This document shows, piece by piece, positions 27,468 to 34,687 of a stretch of DNA of 62,918 nt. The stretch is from Planctomycetota bacterium (GTDB lineage: Bacteria > Planctomycetota > Phycisphaerae > Phycisphaerales > SM1A02): assembly GCA_022568135.1 (NCBI GenBank), contig JADFFQ010000016.1:1-62918 (forward strand). The letters are read 5' to 3'. Position 1 is the stretch's first letter, and the number at the start of each line of letters is the position of its first letter. Both the position numbers and the translations under genes were made by a program. Under the pieces are notes generated by a model. That model saw nothing but the letters and a program-made list of their open reading frames with translations. It was not told where the DNA came from and ran no database searches.

Positions 27468-27953
27468 CTAGTCGATGCCCACCACGGCGATCTTGGCGCG
27501 GTCGGCGGCGGTGAGGACGGCTGCTTTGTCAATCAGCCTGACCCGCCCCGCCCCGAGCGCCACGCAGCGCCCGCCGGCCTTGGCCAAGCGCTCAATCGTA
27601 TCGACATCAATCGTCGGCATATCGCTCGTCGGGTCGAGGTCGGCCCGGGCGGTCTTGAGCAATGTCCAACCCTTGGCCCGGCACAGGCCCGCAGCCCGCT
27701 CGATCAGAGCCGCGGTGCCTTCCGCCGCCTCCACGGCAATCACATCGTGCTCGCGCACCGCCATCGCCCGGCCGGCCTCGAGCTCGACCACCTGTTCCAG
27801 CAGCGGCCATCCGAAGTCGATATCGGCTTGCTGCCGGCGGCCGGGCCGAACCGAACCCATCACGCCTTCGCTCGCCAGATGCTTCGGGATGTGTGTCATC
27901 GATTCGATCAGCGTGGCCCCATCGATGTGAAGTTCGTTCGCTTCCCTCGCCAT
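27468..27953 (-). CDS. LpxI C-terminal domain protein (UDP-diacylglucosamine pyrophosphatase-like)
   Basis: A 161-residue protein matching the C-terminal half of LpxI (DUF1009): 'AVREHDVIAVEAAEGTAALI', 'LLKTARADLDPTSDMPTIDV' and a final 'TAADRAKIAVVGID'. LpxI cleaves UDP-2,3-diacylglucosamine to lipid X in the lipid A pathway. The usual N-terminal half (about 130 residues) is missing, and only 73 bases separate the start from the divergent gene, so it is not simply in another frame. Whether the single domain is enough for activity is unknown. Its presence fits the other lpx genes in the window. Confidence 0.78.
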   Translation of the reverse strand: MAREANELHIDGATLIESMTHIPKHLASEGVMGSVRPGRRQQADIDFGWPLLEQVVELEAGRAMAVREHDVIAVEAAEGTAALIERAAGLCRAKGWTLLKTARADLDPTSDMPTIDVDTIERLAKAGGRCVALGAGRVRLIDKAAVLTAADRAKIAVVGID

Positions 27954-28026
27954 AATCCCATCCGTCTACGGCGTCCAACGTCGCTAGCGCTTTGTCGACT
28001 GATGGAGATCAAACCATAATACCGCC

Positions 28027-28248
28027 ATGGACAATCCACCGTCGGCCCCAGAGACGAACCTTGAGAACCCGCCGATCATCCCCGGGCCGATGCCAACCCC
28101 GCCTGTTGTGCCGGGGATCTGGCCGACGCTGGTGGTGGCACTGGGCGTGATCCCCGTCGCCGCGGTGACGGCCGGAGTTGCGGTCGTGATCGCCATGATC
28201 GTCGGTGGCAAGGCCGACGTCCTGCGCGGGGGGGCGGACAGAGCCTGA
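28027..28248 (+). CDS. Small membrane protein, possibly the 5' part of a broken gene
   Basis: A 73-residue frame with a Pro-rich N-terminus ('PPIIPGPMPTPPVVPGIWPT') and one membrane helix ('LVVALGVIPVAAVTAGVAVV'). It ends in a run of seven G bases followed by TGA. Shifting the frame by one base there would join it to the next frame at 28248. The combined N-terminus resembles the first helices of CPBP-family membrane proteases, as recalled from planctomycetes; that link is tentative. Confidence 0.45.
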   Translation: MDNPPSAPETNLENPPIIPGPMPTPPVVPGIWPTLVVALGVIPVAAVTAGVAVVIAMIVGGKADVLRGGADRA

Positions 28249-28565
28249 TGCAGTGGCTGGGAGAGTTCGCCGCCACCCCGTTGGGGTTCGCAGTGATGAT
28301 CGCTCCCGGCCAGTTGGTGTTCGCAGCGGCGGCGACCGTGCCGGCGATTCTCTCACCCCGCCCGGCGTATCAGGGCAGGCGCCTGGCCGGCTGGCAGCAG
28401 AGCCTGGCGCGCCTGCCCTTGCGCTGGGCCGGCTACGGAACCAAGGAGGGTCGTCCCCTCGAGGCCGCCAGGGGATCACCGCGTGCGAAGATAGTGCTTC
28501 TTCTCAGCATCGCCACCAGCATCCTGATCATTGTGCTGCTGACGTGGCTGCTGATTCTTCGATAG
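28248..28565 (+). CDS. Small membrane protein, possibly continuation of the preceding frame
   Basis: A 105-residue frame starting at an ATG that overlaps the previous stop by one base (TGATG). It has a hydrophobic segment with 'GFAVMIAPGQLVFAAAA' and 'PAILSPRP', a pattern seen near the N-terminus of CPBP-type proteins, and a final helix ('IVLLLSIATSILIIVLLTWL'). The expected Glu-Glu and His motifs of a CPBP protease are not present, so if related it is truncated. A terminator-like hairpin follows. Confidence 0.45.
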   Translation: MQWLGEFAATPLGFAVMIAPGQLVFAAAATVPAILSPRPAYQGRRLAGWQQSLARLPLRWAGYGTKEGRPLEAARGSPRAKIVLLLSIATSILIIVLLTWLLILR

Positions 28566-28569
28566 CGAG

Positions 28570-28589
28570 CCGGCTTGTCCTCAAGCCGG
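28570..28589. terminator. Hairpin between convergent genes
   Basis: CCGGCTTG at 28570-28577 pairs perfectly with CAAGCCGG at 28582-28589 across a 4-base loop. It sits 5 bases after the small membrane gene and before the convergent PIG-L deacetylase gene. Confidence 0.5.
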
Positions 28590-28652
28590 TGGACGTGCGC
28601 ACTGCGTTCGGCTCGGGTCAGGGCAAGCGAGCAATTGAGCGGTTTCAATGTG

Positions 28653-29348
28653 TCAGCGTGCTGCCGCCGGCGTCAACACATTCAATCCCGTGAGTCCAAG
28701 CGGTTCCTTGGTAAAGAACGGCTCCGCGGCGGTGACGCTGATGCGGCTGCCGAAGTAGGTTCCGGCGGCGTCGAGCCACTCGACGATCCGTCGGTTCTTC
28801 GCCGGTTGCACGAACTGACTGTCGTAAGCCAGGATCGCTTGGCGCTTGCGGTCCTCGTATCCGGTGATGTCCAAGAGAAAGCTCGGCTGGGGGATCGTCC
28901 GCAGATGCGTGCAGTAGTAATAAAACAGCCAGCGCGGATAGATCGGCTCCCCCGGAAGATCAGTCTTGGTCAACTTTGCATCAAATCTGGCGTCTTCAAC
29001 GATGCGCGTCGTGGCCGTGTGGTCCGGATGGGCGTCCGGCAGGCAGGGTGTGAAGACAATCTCGGCTTGATGTTCACGAATCACCCCGGCGACCAAATGG
29101 CGGGCGTCAATGCTGTACTGGAGCACCCGGTTGGGAAGATCGAGCCCCCGGCGTTGGATGCCGAGGATCTCTGCGGCCTCGGCGGCCTCCTTCGCGCGCG
29201 TTTGCGGATCGCCGTGCGGGGTCGGCTCGCCGTTGGTCATGTCCAGCAGCAGAACGTCATGACCCTGTTCGGCAAGTTTGGCGATGGTGCCGCCCATCCC
29301 CAGCTCCTGATCATCCGGGTGTGGGCCGACGATGAGGATGTTGGTCAT
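28653..29348 (-). CDS. PIG-L family deacetylase (BshB-like)
   Basis: A 231-residue zinc-dependent N-deacetylase. The zinc motif is 'GPHPDDQELGMGG' near the N-terminus, with the second His in 'PDAHPDHTATTRIV'. Family members remove acetyl groups from GlcNAc-linked compounds, for example in bacillithiol synthesis (BshB). The adjacent upstream gene on the same strand is a family-4 glycosyltransferase, the kind of pair seen for bshA-bshB. That glycosyltransferase is not clearly BshA, however, so a cell-surface glycan role is as likely. Confidence 0.87.
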   Translation of the reverse strand: MTNILIVGPHPDDQELGMGGTIAKLAEQGHDVLLLDMTNGEPTPHGDPQTRAKEAAEAAEILGIQRRGLDLPNRVLQYSIDARHLVAGVIREHQAEIVFTPCLPDAHPDHTATTRIVEDARFDAKLTKTDLPGEPIYPRWLFYYYCTHLRTIPQPSFLLDITGYEDRKRQAILAYDSQFVQPAKNRRIVEWLDAAGTYFGSRISVTAAEPFFTKEPLGLTGLNVLTPAAAR

Positions 29349-29365
29349 GACGGGTGATGATAAAC

Positions 29366-29384
29366 CCCCGGGCGGAGCCCGGGG
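29366..29384. repeat. CCCCGGGC/GCCCGGGG hairpin
   Basis: CCCCGGGC at 29366-29373 pairs with GCCCGGGG at 29377-29384. It lies in the 36-base gap between the glycosyltransferase and deacetylase genes on the same strand. Same family as the elements near 4178 and 35928; here it sits within a likely transcript rather than at its end. Confidence 0.6.
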
Positions 29385-30548
29385 CTATCGGCTTTGGCTC
29401 AGCACGGATTCGTAGACGACTTCCAGTTGATCAACCATCGTGGAAGCGGCGAAGCGAGTTCGGCACACCTCTTGGCCGCGGCGGGCCATCTCTGCTCGCT
29501 CGGCTGGATGATCCATCATCCACTGCACGGCGTCGCGCAGGGCCGCGGAATCGCCCGGCCCCACCAGTCGCCCGGTCTCGCCCTCGGCACACGCTTCCCG
29601 GGCGCCATCGACATCATAGACGATGACCGCCACGCCGCTGAGCAGCGCCTGGGGCACCGTGCGCGGCAGCCCCTCGCGATAGCTGGGGTGAGCCAGTGCA
29701 TCCATCGCTTGCAGATACCTGGGAATCTGTTCGGTGCTGACCTGGCCGGTGTGGACCACGCGCCGGTTGAGTCCCATGTCAGCAACGCGCTTCAGCAGGC
29801 GATCGCGCCACCACCCGTCGCCGACCCACAACAGTTTCAGGTTCGCCCGTTCGCGCATGAGCGGCGATACCGCATCGAGCAGGTCGTCGTGGCCCTTCAG
29901 CTCGGCGAGCCGCGAGATCGTGCCGAGAACGAAGTCGTCATTGGCAAAGCCGAGTTCGGCCCGGACCTCGTCGCGCGACCAGCAAGGGTTGATGAACCGA
30001 TCCACCTCCATGCCGGAGTAGACAGTAACGTACTGGTCGGCTTGGCCGACATGTTTGGCTCGCGCTTGTTTGCGCATGGCGTCGGCGACACAAATCAGGC
30101 GATGGCATCGCTTTGCCGCGATGCGCTCGGCGAGGACGTACAAGGCGTTGCGCCACTTTGCTTGATAGGGATGAAAGGCCAGCCCGTGAATGGTATGGAC
30201 GACGCAGGGAACATCTTGGTTCCACGCCGCCAGCCGGCCGATGATTCCCGCCTTGGATGAATGGGTGTGCACCACATCCGGGTTCCAGTCGCGGATGATC
30301 CTGCGAAGATCGCAATAGCATCGAAGGTCGGTAACGGGTGAAATCGCGCGCACGAGGTGCGGTGTTTCGGTGGTTTCGATCCGGCCGTGCCTATGTACAC
30401 GATCCAGCAGTGATCCTTCCGGACCGTAGATGGGGCCGTACACGAGGCTCACGTGATGCCCGCGCTCGGCTTGGCCTTCGCAGGAAAGAACCGTGTTTTC
30501 CTGTGATCCGCCGAGGATCAGCCGTGTTGAAATGTGCATGATGCGCAT
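29385..30548 (-). CDS. Family-4 glycosyltransferase
   Basis: A 387-residue GT-B enzyme starting 'MRIMHISTRLILGGSQENT'. The N-terminal acceptor domain includes 'DVVHTHSSKAGIIGRLAA' and the C-terminal nucleotide-sugar domain includes 'LGTISRLAELKGHDDLLDA' and 'AHPSYREGLPRTVPQALLSG', with the E-x7-E type motif of GT4 enzymes. It transfers a sugar from an NDP donor to an unknown acceptor, probably in surface polysaccharide or thiol-cofactor synthesis. It stands directly upstream of the PIG-L deacetylase gene. Confidence 0.88.
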   Translation of the reverse strand: MRIMHISTRLILGGSQENTVLSCEGQAERGHHVSLVYGPIYGPEGSLLDRVHRHGRIETTETPHLVRAISPVTDLRCYCDLRRIIRDWNPDVVHTHSSKAGIIGRLAAWNQDVPCVVHTIHGLAFHPYQAKWRNALYVLAERIAAKRCHRLICVADAMRKQARAKHVGQADQYVTVYSGMEVDRFINPCWSRDEVRAELGFANDDFVLGTISRLAELKGHDDLLDAVSPLMRERANLKLLWVGDGWWRDRLLKRVADMGLNRRVVHTGQVSTEQIPRYLQAMDALAHPSYREGLPRTVPQALLSGVAVIVYDVDGAREACAEGETGRLVGPGDSAALRDAVQWMMDHPAERAEMARRGQEVCRTRFAASTMVDQLEVVYESVLSQSR

Positions 30549-30594
30549 GGGCAAGGCCGGTCAGTCTACAGCGACGGCCGTTGCACGTGGGCCG

Positions 30595-31191
30595 TTATAA
30601 GCATTCGTAGCGCGTGTAAGGCACGTTCTCGAGAAATGCCCCCAGCGCTACCGCACGGCTCAGCCCGCGATCGAGAGCAACGTTGATGCGCGTATGAGGG
30701 TAGTCACGATAATCCGTGCAGATGCTGTGCCGAACGCTCTGCGTCAAGGTGTACCGATAAGCCAGCCGACACTGTCGCACGTCACGGACGCAGCCATCGA
30801 AATATTCACGTCCCTTTGCATCGCGCCAGAACTCTGCCCGGCGCTGCGGCAACAGATCATTCACGAGTTTGGCGACCGAGCCGTGCAGCCGCTGCATCAT
30901 CGTCTTCAGTTGGATCCCTTCGCGCAAATAGCCAACGGTGTGGTAGTGGTTATCAAGAAGCGATGTCACCCATGGAAAGAAGCCGGCGTGTCCGGTGTAA
31001 TGTTGAAAGCGATCCCAGAAGATTTCCTTTGCCTGTTCGCTGGCGAACGCCCGATAGCGGTCTCTGCAGCGCGCCGTGATGAAGTACACCTGATTGTCAA
31101 CGTACCAGTGCTCAAAGCGATGGCGCCCGCGAAATCGTTCGCGTAGTGAACGCGATGACTTGTCGATTCGTTTCTCCACGAGGTGAATCAT
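30595..31191 (-). CDS. REP-associated tyrosine transposase-like protein (Y1_Tnp)
   Basis: A 198-residue HUH-type single-strand transposase of the IS200/RAYT group. Visible marks are 'VYFITARCRDRYRAF' near the N-terminus, the HUH pair in 'SLLDNHYHTVGYLREG' and a downstream 'RLAYRYTLTQSVRHSI' segment with candidate catalytic Tyr residues. No flanking IS ends or target-site repeats were recognised. RAYT genes are usually single and act on, or spread, palindromic REP repeats, and this window is rich in such palindromes. Being intact and alone, it may be domesticated. Confidence 0.85.
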   Translation of the reverse strand: MIHLVEKRIDKSSRSLRERFRGRHRFEHWYVDNQVYFITARCRDRYRAFASEQAKEIFWDRFQHYTGHAGFFPWVTSLLDNHYHTVGYLREGIQLKTMMQRLHGSVAKLVNDLLPQRRAEFWRDAKGREYFDGCVRDVRQCRLAYRYTLTQSVRHSICTDYRDYPHTRINVALDRGLSRAVALGAFLENVPYTRYECL

Positions 31192-31206
31192 ACCGGCGCA
31201 GCCCGC

Positions 31207-32019
31207 TTAAGCGGGCCGCGCCCCTTCAGCTACGTTCTCGTACCGAACCCACATCAGACACAACCCCTGCGGCGGAAGGGTTGGTCCAGCGGCAGTGCGA
31301 TCGGCGGCGGCGAGGATGTCGCCCAGAGCGCCCGGGTCGATCCTGCCACGGCCGACCTCCACCAGTGTGCCGGCGATGATGCGCACCATGTTGTGCAGAA
31401 AGCCGTCGCCGCAGATGTCCAACCGGCAGCGATGGCGGCCGGTGGCGGTGACCGTGCAGTCGAAGATGGTGCGAACCGGACTTTCCCGACCGTGGTTCTT
31501 GCGCGTGAAGCTCGTGAAATCGTGCTCGCCGACCAGACGACGCGCGGCTTCGTTCATTGGAATCGGATCGAGACGATAGGGGGTCCAAAAGGTCGTGTGC
31601 CGGCTGAATAACGGCGGCAGGCCGGCTGGCGGCGGACCCTTGCGACCGTGGGCGATGCGGTAACGGTAACCTTTCGAAACCGCGTCGGTGATGGGGCTGA
31701 AGCCTTCGTGAATGATGCTGGCACTACGAACCTGCGCGTCATCAGGCAGGCGCGAGTTGATTGCCGGGGCAAGGCGATCAGGCGCCAACTCCATCTGACA
31801 GCTGAAGGCGGCGACCTGTCCCACAGCGTGCACCCCGGCATCGGTGCGTGAGGCGCCCTGGACGCTGACCCGCTCGCGCACCACGTCTACGATGGCCTTT
31901 TCAAGCACGCCCTGCACGGTGCGCAGCGACTCCTGCGCCGGCCCATCTGAGGCGCATTGCTTCTGCCAGCCGTGAAAGTTGGTTCCGTCGTAGGCGACGG
32001 TGAGTTTGTAGCGCGGCAT
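31207..32019 (-). CDS. truA: tRNA pseudouridine(38-40) synthase TruA
   Basis: A 270-residue enzyme that converts uridines 38-40 of the tRNA anticodon arm to pseudouridine. The catalytic Asp is Asp60 in 'GASRTDAGVHAVGQ'. The N-terminal 'KLTVAYDGTNFHGWQ' and C-terminal 'GDGFLHNMVRIIAGTLVEVG' are family signatures. Its length is normal. The end lies 15 bases from the RAYT-like gene on the same strand. Confidence 0.95.
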   Translation of the reverse strand: MPRYKLTVAYDGTNFHGWQKQCASDGPAQESLRTVQGVLEKAIVDVVRERVSVQGASRTDAGVHAVGQVAAFSCQMELAPDRLAPAINSRLPDDAQVRSASIIHEGFSPITDAVSKGYRYRIAHGRKGPPPAGLPPLFSRHTTFWTPYRLDPIPMNEAARRLVGEHDFTSFTRKNHGRESPVRTIFDCTVTATGRHRCRLDICGDGFLHNMVRIIAGTLVEVGRGRIDPGALGDILAAADRTAAGPTLPPQGLCLMWVRYENVAEGARPA

Positions 32020-32063
32020 GACCGTGATGGTACGGTCAACCTATGCGGAGCGTTCGGTCAGCG

Positions 32064-32118
32064 CTGTTTCGCCGCTCACTCGAAGACGACCGCCACTCTT
32101 CGAGCGACGGCGAAACAG
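32064..32118. terminator. Long 55-base hairpin right after a stop codon
   Basis: CTGTTTCGCCG at 32064-32074 pairs perfectly with CGGCGAAACAG at 32108-32118. CTCGAAG at 32079-32085 pairs with CTTCGAG at 32098-32104 inside it. The outer stem abuts the stop codon of the P-loop gene, so it looks like its transcript end, although no T-run follows. It also lies just upstream of truA. Confidence 0.65.
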
Positions 32119-33255
32119 TCAACGCCCGAATAGACCGCACTGGGGAAGCATCCCTTTGGACTCGAAATGCTCCAGCGCATCGTCCACGCTGCCAAAGATT
32201 TTCGTCGCCGTTTCGGTGATGAACGGCGAAGGGGTCTTGGTGGGCTTCCAGACGACGTAGACTTCCTTGGTGTGTTCGAAGGCGTGCTGAAGCTCGCGCT
32301 CCACGCCGCTGGAGAGGCCCGGAATACCCCCGGGCAGTTCGGGGATGTACGAACAAATCATGTCTGACTGGTCGATGAGCTTGAAGTCGCGCGCATAGAT
32401 CTGCCCATCAATGTCGCCTGCGATATCCAGCACCTCGCGCACCGAGACCCGGATCGAGTGGTCGGTCGTTGCCCGGCCGCCGAAGCTGTTGGGTTTCACC
32501 TCGACCCAATCTCGGCCGTCCTTTGCCGCGGCGATGGCCCGCTCCAGCAACAACTTCTCATCCACATCACCGGGATCAAACGTGATGAAGTGTTCGGCGA
32601 GACGGGCGCGGAACTGGTCGATCTCCGCCAGCACCGCCGGCATATCGACGACGTGGCTCATGGGGAAGCTGGGGTAGACCTTGCGCAGGCCGGGCTGGGT
32701 GATCAGGCGCAGGCAGCTCTCAGTCGTCGCGCGGTGCCGGCCCCGGCTGAGAACATAAAACTGGTTCTGACATCCGACGGCCTGGGCGAGCAGCTCGGTG
32801 GCCAGAATCTCTTCCTCCCGCCAGACCATGCAATCCTTCAGCGTGGCGTCGATGTCGTGCTCGGCGTGGAGCCGATGGTGCACCATCTCGACATTGTCCA
32901 CCAGGCAAATGAGCATGTTGGGGGCCAACGTGCGCACCTGGTCGAAGTCGAGTCCGCCGAACAGTCCGTGGCGCCAGCGGAAAGTCGCGTGGGTGTTGAC
33001 GATGATGTCGGGGTGATCTTGGGGCGGCGTGGTCTTGGCAATGATGTCCTTGAACGCGGCCCGACGCAGCGCTGTGAGCCGGCTGAGCGGCAGGTCGAGA
33101 ATGCGCCCCGGGCGGATGTCGGGGGCCTCCGCGTACATCAGGTCGCCGAGATGAAACACCTCGATCCGGCCGCCACGCCGCCCGGCCAGATCGGCCACGG
33201 CGTCGAGGTACGGCTTCTTGTTCATCCCGATTTGCCCGGTTACCAGGGCTCGCAT
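32119..33255 (-). CDS. P-loop-like protein of unknown function
   Basis: A 378-residue soluble protein. The N-terminus 'MRALVTGQIGMNKKPYLDAV' resembles a P-loop of the adenylate-kinase type with the usual Gly-Lys pattern changed. The middle has 'PDIIVNTHATFRWRHGLF' and 'MLICLVDNVEMVHHRL', like a nucleotide-kinase core. The C-terminal part ('ARDFKLIDQSDMICSYIPEL', 'GLSSGVERELQHAFEHTKEV') is like nucleoside 2-deoxyribosyltransferase-type folds. I recognise the general build but not a named family. It is transcribed away from the ferritin-like gene. Confidence 0.65.
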   Translation of the reverse strand: MRALVTGQIGMNKKPYLDAVADLAGRRGGRIEVFHLGDLMYAEAPDIRPGRILDLPLSRLTALRRAAFKDIIAKTTPPQDHPDIIVNTHATFRWRHGLFGGLDFDQVRTLAPNMLICLVDNVEMVHHRLHAEHDIDATLKDCMVWREEEILATELLAQAVGCQNQFYVLSRGRHRATTESCLRLITQPGLRKVYPSFPMSHVVDMPAVLAEIDQFRARLAEHFITFDPGDVDEKLLLERAIAAAKDGRDWVEVKPNSFGGRATTDHSIRVSVREVLDIAGDIDGQIYARDFKLIDQSDMICSYIPELPGGIPGLSSGVERELQHAFEHTKEVYVVWKPTKTPSPFITETATKIFGSVDDALEHFESKGMLPQCGLFGR

Positions 33256-33378
33256 GAAGCTCCTCCGCATCGTTGGGTGGTCGCGGCCGAACCGTTGTGG
33301 AGTATACGGCCGACGGCGCTGCGACCTGCGGGCTACAATCCCGACCGTTGAATTATTTCAACCAGGAAGGAACCTGTT

Positions 33379-33840
33379 ATGCCGGCGACAAAAGCCAAAA
33401 CCAAGCGGATCATTGAGCTCTTGATCCAGGCGTACAACGCCGAGCTGGAGACGGTGATGAACTTCCTCGCCAACGCCGCCAACCTCGACGGCGTGCGGGC
33501 GGAGGAGATCAGGGAGTCTCTGGAAGGCGACATCGCCGAGGAGATCGGTCACGCCCAGAAGCTGGCCGCACGGATCCGCACGCTGGAGGGAACCGTGCCC
33601 GGCTCACAGAGTCTCAAGTGGACCCAGGATGCGCTGCAGCCGCGGCGTGATTCGACCGACGTGGTGTCGGTGATCAAGGGAGTCATCGGAGCCGAAGAAG
33701 CGGTCATTGCCATCTACGACAAGATCATCAAGGCGTGTGACGGCGTTGACTACGTCACGCAAGACTTGGCGACCGAACTGATGGGCGAGGAGCAGGAGCA
33801 CCGCCGAGAGTTCATCGGCTTCCTGCGAGAGTACGAATAG
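33379..33840 (+). CDS. Ferritin-like / Dps-like di-iron protein
   Basis: A 153-residue four-helix protein. Likely metal ligands lie in 'YNAELETVMNFLANA', 'DIAEEIGHAQKLA', 'GAEEAVIAIYDKI' and 'MGEEQEHRREFIGF', giving the two ExxH pairs of the ferritin-like superfamily. Probable jobs are iron storage or peroxide protection. Size and pattern fit bacterioferritin-related 'DPS-like' proteins better than classical ferritin. An upstream purine-rich AGGAAGGAA at about 33363-33371 can act as ribosome binding site. Confidence 0.85.
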   Translation: MPATKAKTKRIIELLIQAYNAELETVMNFLANAANLDGVRAEEIRESLEGDIAEEIGHAQKLAARIRTLEGTVPGSQSLKWTQDALQPRRDSTDVVSVIKGVIGAEEAVIAIYDKIIKACDGVDYVTQDLATELMGEEQEHRREFIGFLREYE

Positions 33841-33874
33841 CGCTGACAAGCCAGTGAGCGGGTCGCTTGGCAGC

Positions 33875-34594
33875 TCAGGCGTTGTTCGTCGTGCGATGCT
33901 GCGGACGCCGGAGGCGGAATCGGCGAAGCCAGGCGACCTTGGCTCTCGGCGACCGGCGGCGCCTCGCGCGGCGCTGCCGCCACCACGCCAATCCCAGAAG
34001 CAGGGCGAGGATCAGCACGACCACGCCGATCAGTGCGGCCGTGAGGTCTGCGGTCTTCTCGGTTCCTACCCCCCGCGCGATGCCGAATCCGAGCCCCAGC
34101 TGCAAGGGCACGGTCAACAGGCAGCAACTGCACTCGGCTAGCGCGAACTTCCAGAACGGAAGGTGGAGGATTCCGGCGGCGGTGATGGCAGGGGTTCGGC
34201 TGCCGGGAATGAACCTGGCCATCACCACCACCCACGCCCCGCGCTGCTCGATCTCGTGTTTGGCCTCGAGCAGACGGCGGGGATGGACCGCCCGTTTGAA
34301 CCACCGCTTGTGCAGAAGCGGCGTGCCATAGGTCCTGCAGATGGCAAACCACAAGAAATCCGCGCCCAGCACCCCCAGGTAAGCGGACGCCGCTGTCAGC
34401 GGAAGGTTAAGCGTGCCGTGGCCGATGAGCATCCCCGCCGGGATGACGATGAGGTCTTCGCCCAGCGGAACTCCAACGCCGCTGAGCATCAGCAGCACGA
34501 AAACGGCGAAGGGGCCGTAGGCCTCCAAAAGATTGCCGTAGATATCGGCGAAGGGGCCGTAGGCCGCCAAAAGATTGCTGTAGATCTCTTCCAT
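33875..34594 (-). CDS. DedA-family membrane protein
   Basis: A 239-residue inner-membrane protein of the DedA/SNARE-associated family, thought to move lipids or carrier lipids across the membrane. Typical parts are 'GVGVPLGEDLIVIPAGMLIG', 'GADFLWFAICRTYG' and 'VVVMARFIPGSRTPAITAAG', with the conserved Arg-Phe-Ile-Pro-Gly. The N-terminus contains an exact-length tandem duplication: 'YGPFADIYGNLLEA' repeats the preceding 14 residues in slightly changed form. The tail is very rich in Arg. Transcribed away from glycerate kinase. Confidence 0.9.
   Translation of the reverse strand: MEEIYSNLLAAYGPFADIYGNLLEAYGPFAVFVLLMLSGVGVPLGEDLIVIPAGMLIGHGTLNLPLTAASAYLGVLGADFLWFAICRTYGTPLLHKRWFKRAVHPRRLLEAKHEIEQRGAWVVVMARFIPGSRTPAITAAGILHLPFWKFALAECSCCLLTVPLQLGLGFGIARGVGTEKTADLTAALIGVVVLILALLLGLAWWRQRRARRRRSPRAKVAWLRRFRLRRPQHRTTNNA
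34505..34588. repeat. 42-bp tandem duplication in the 5' end of the DedA gene
   Basis: Two head-to-tail copies, 34505-34546 and 34547-34588, differ at only a few bases. The 42-base period keeps the frame and adds 14 residues before the first membrane helix. Confidence 0.9.
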
Positions 34595-34687
34595 GTGACC
34601 GCCGGGGCGCTGCTTGGGTAAGTGTATTCTGACGCCACTCGCCGTGTTGGCCCAAGCCGGATGTGGGCCGGTTAGCCGAGAACCATC

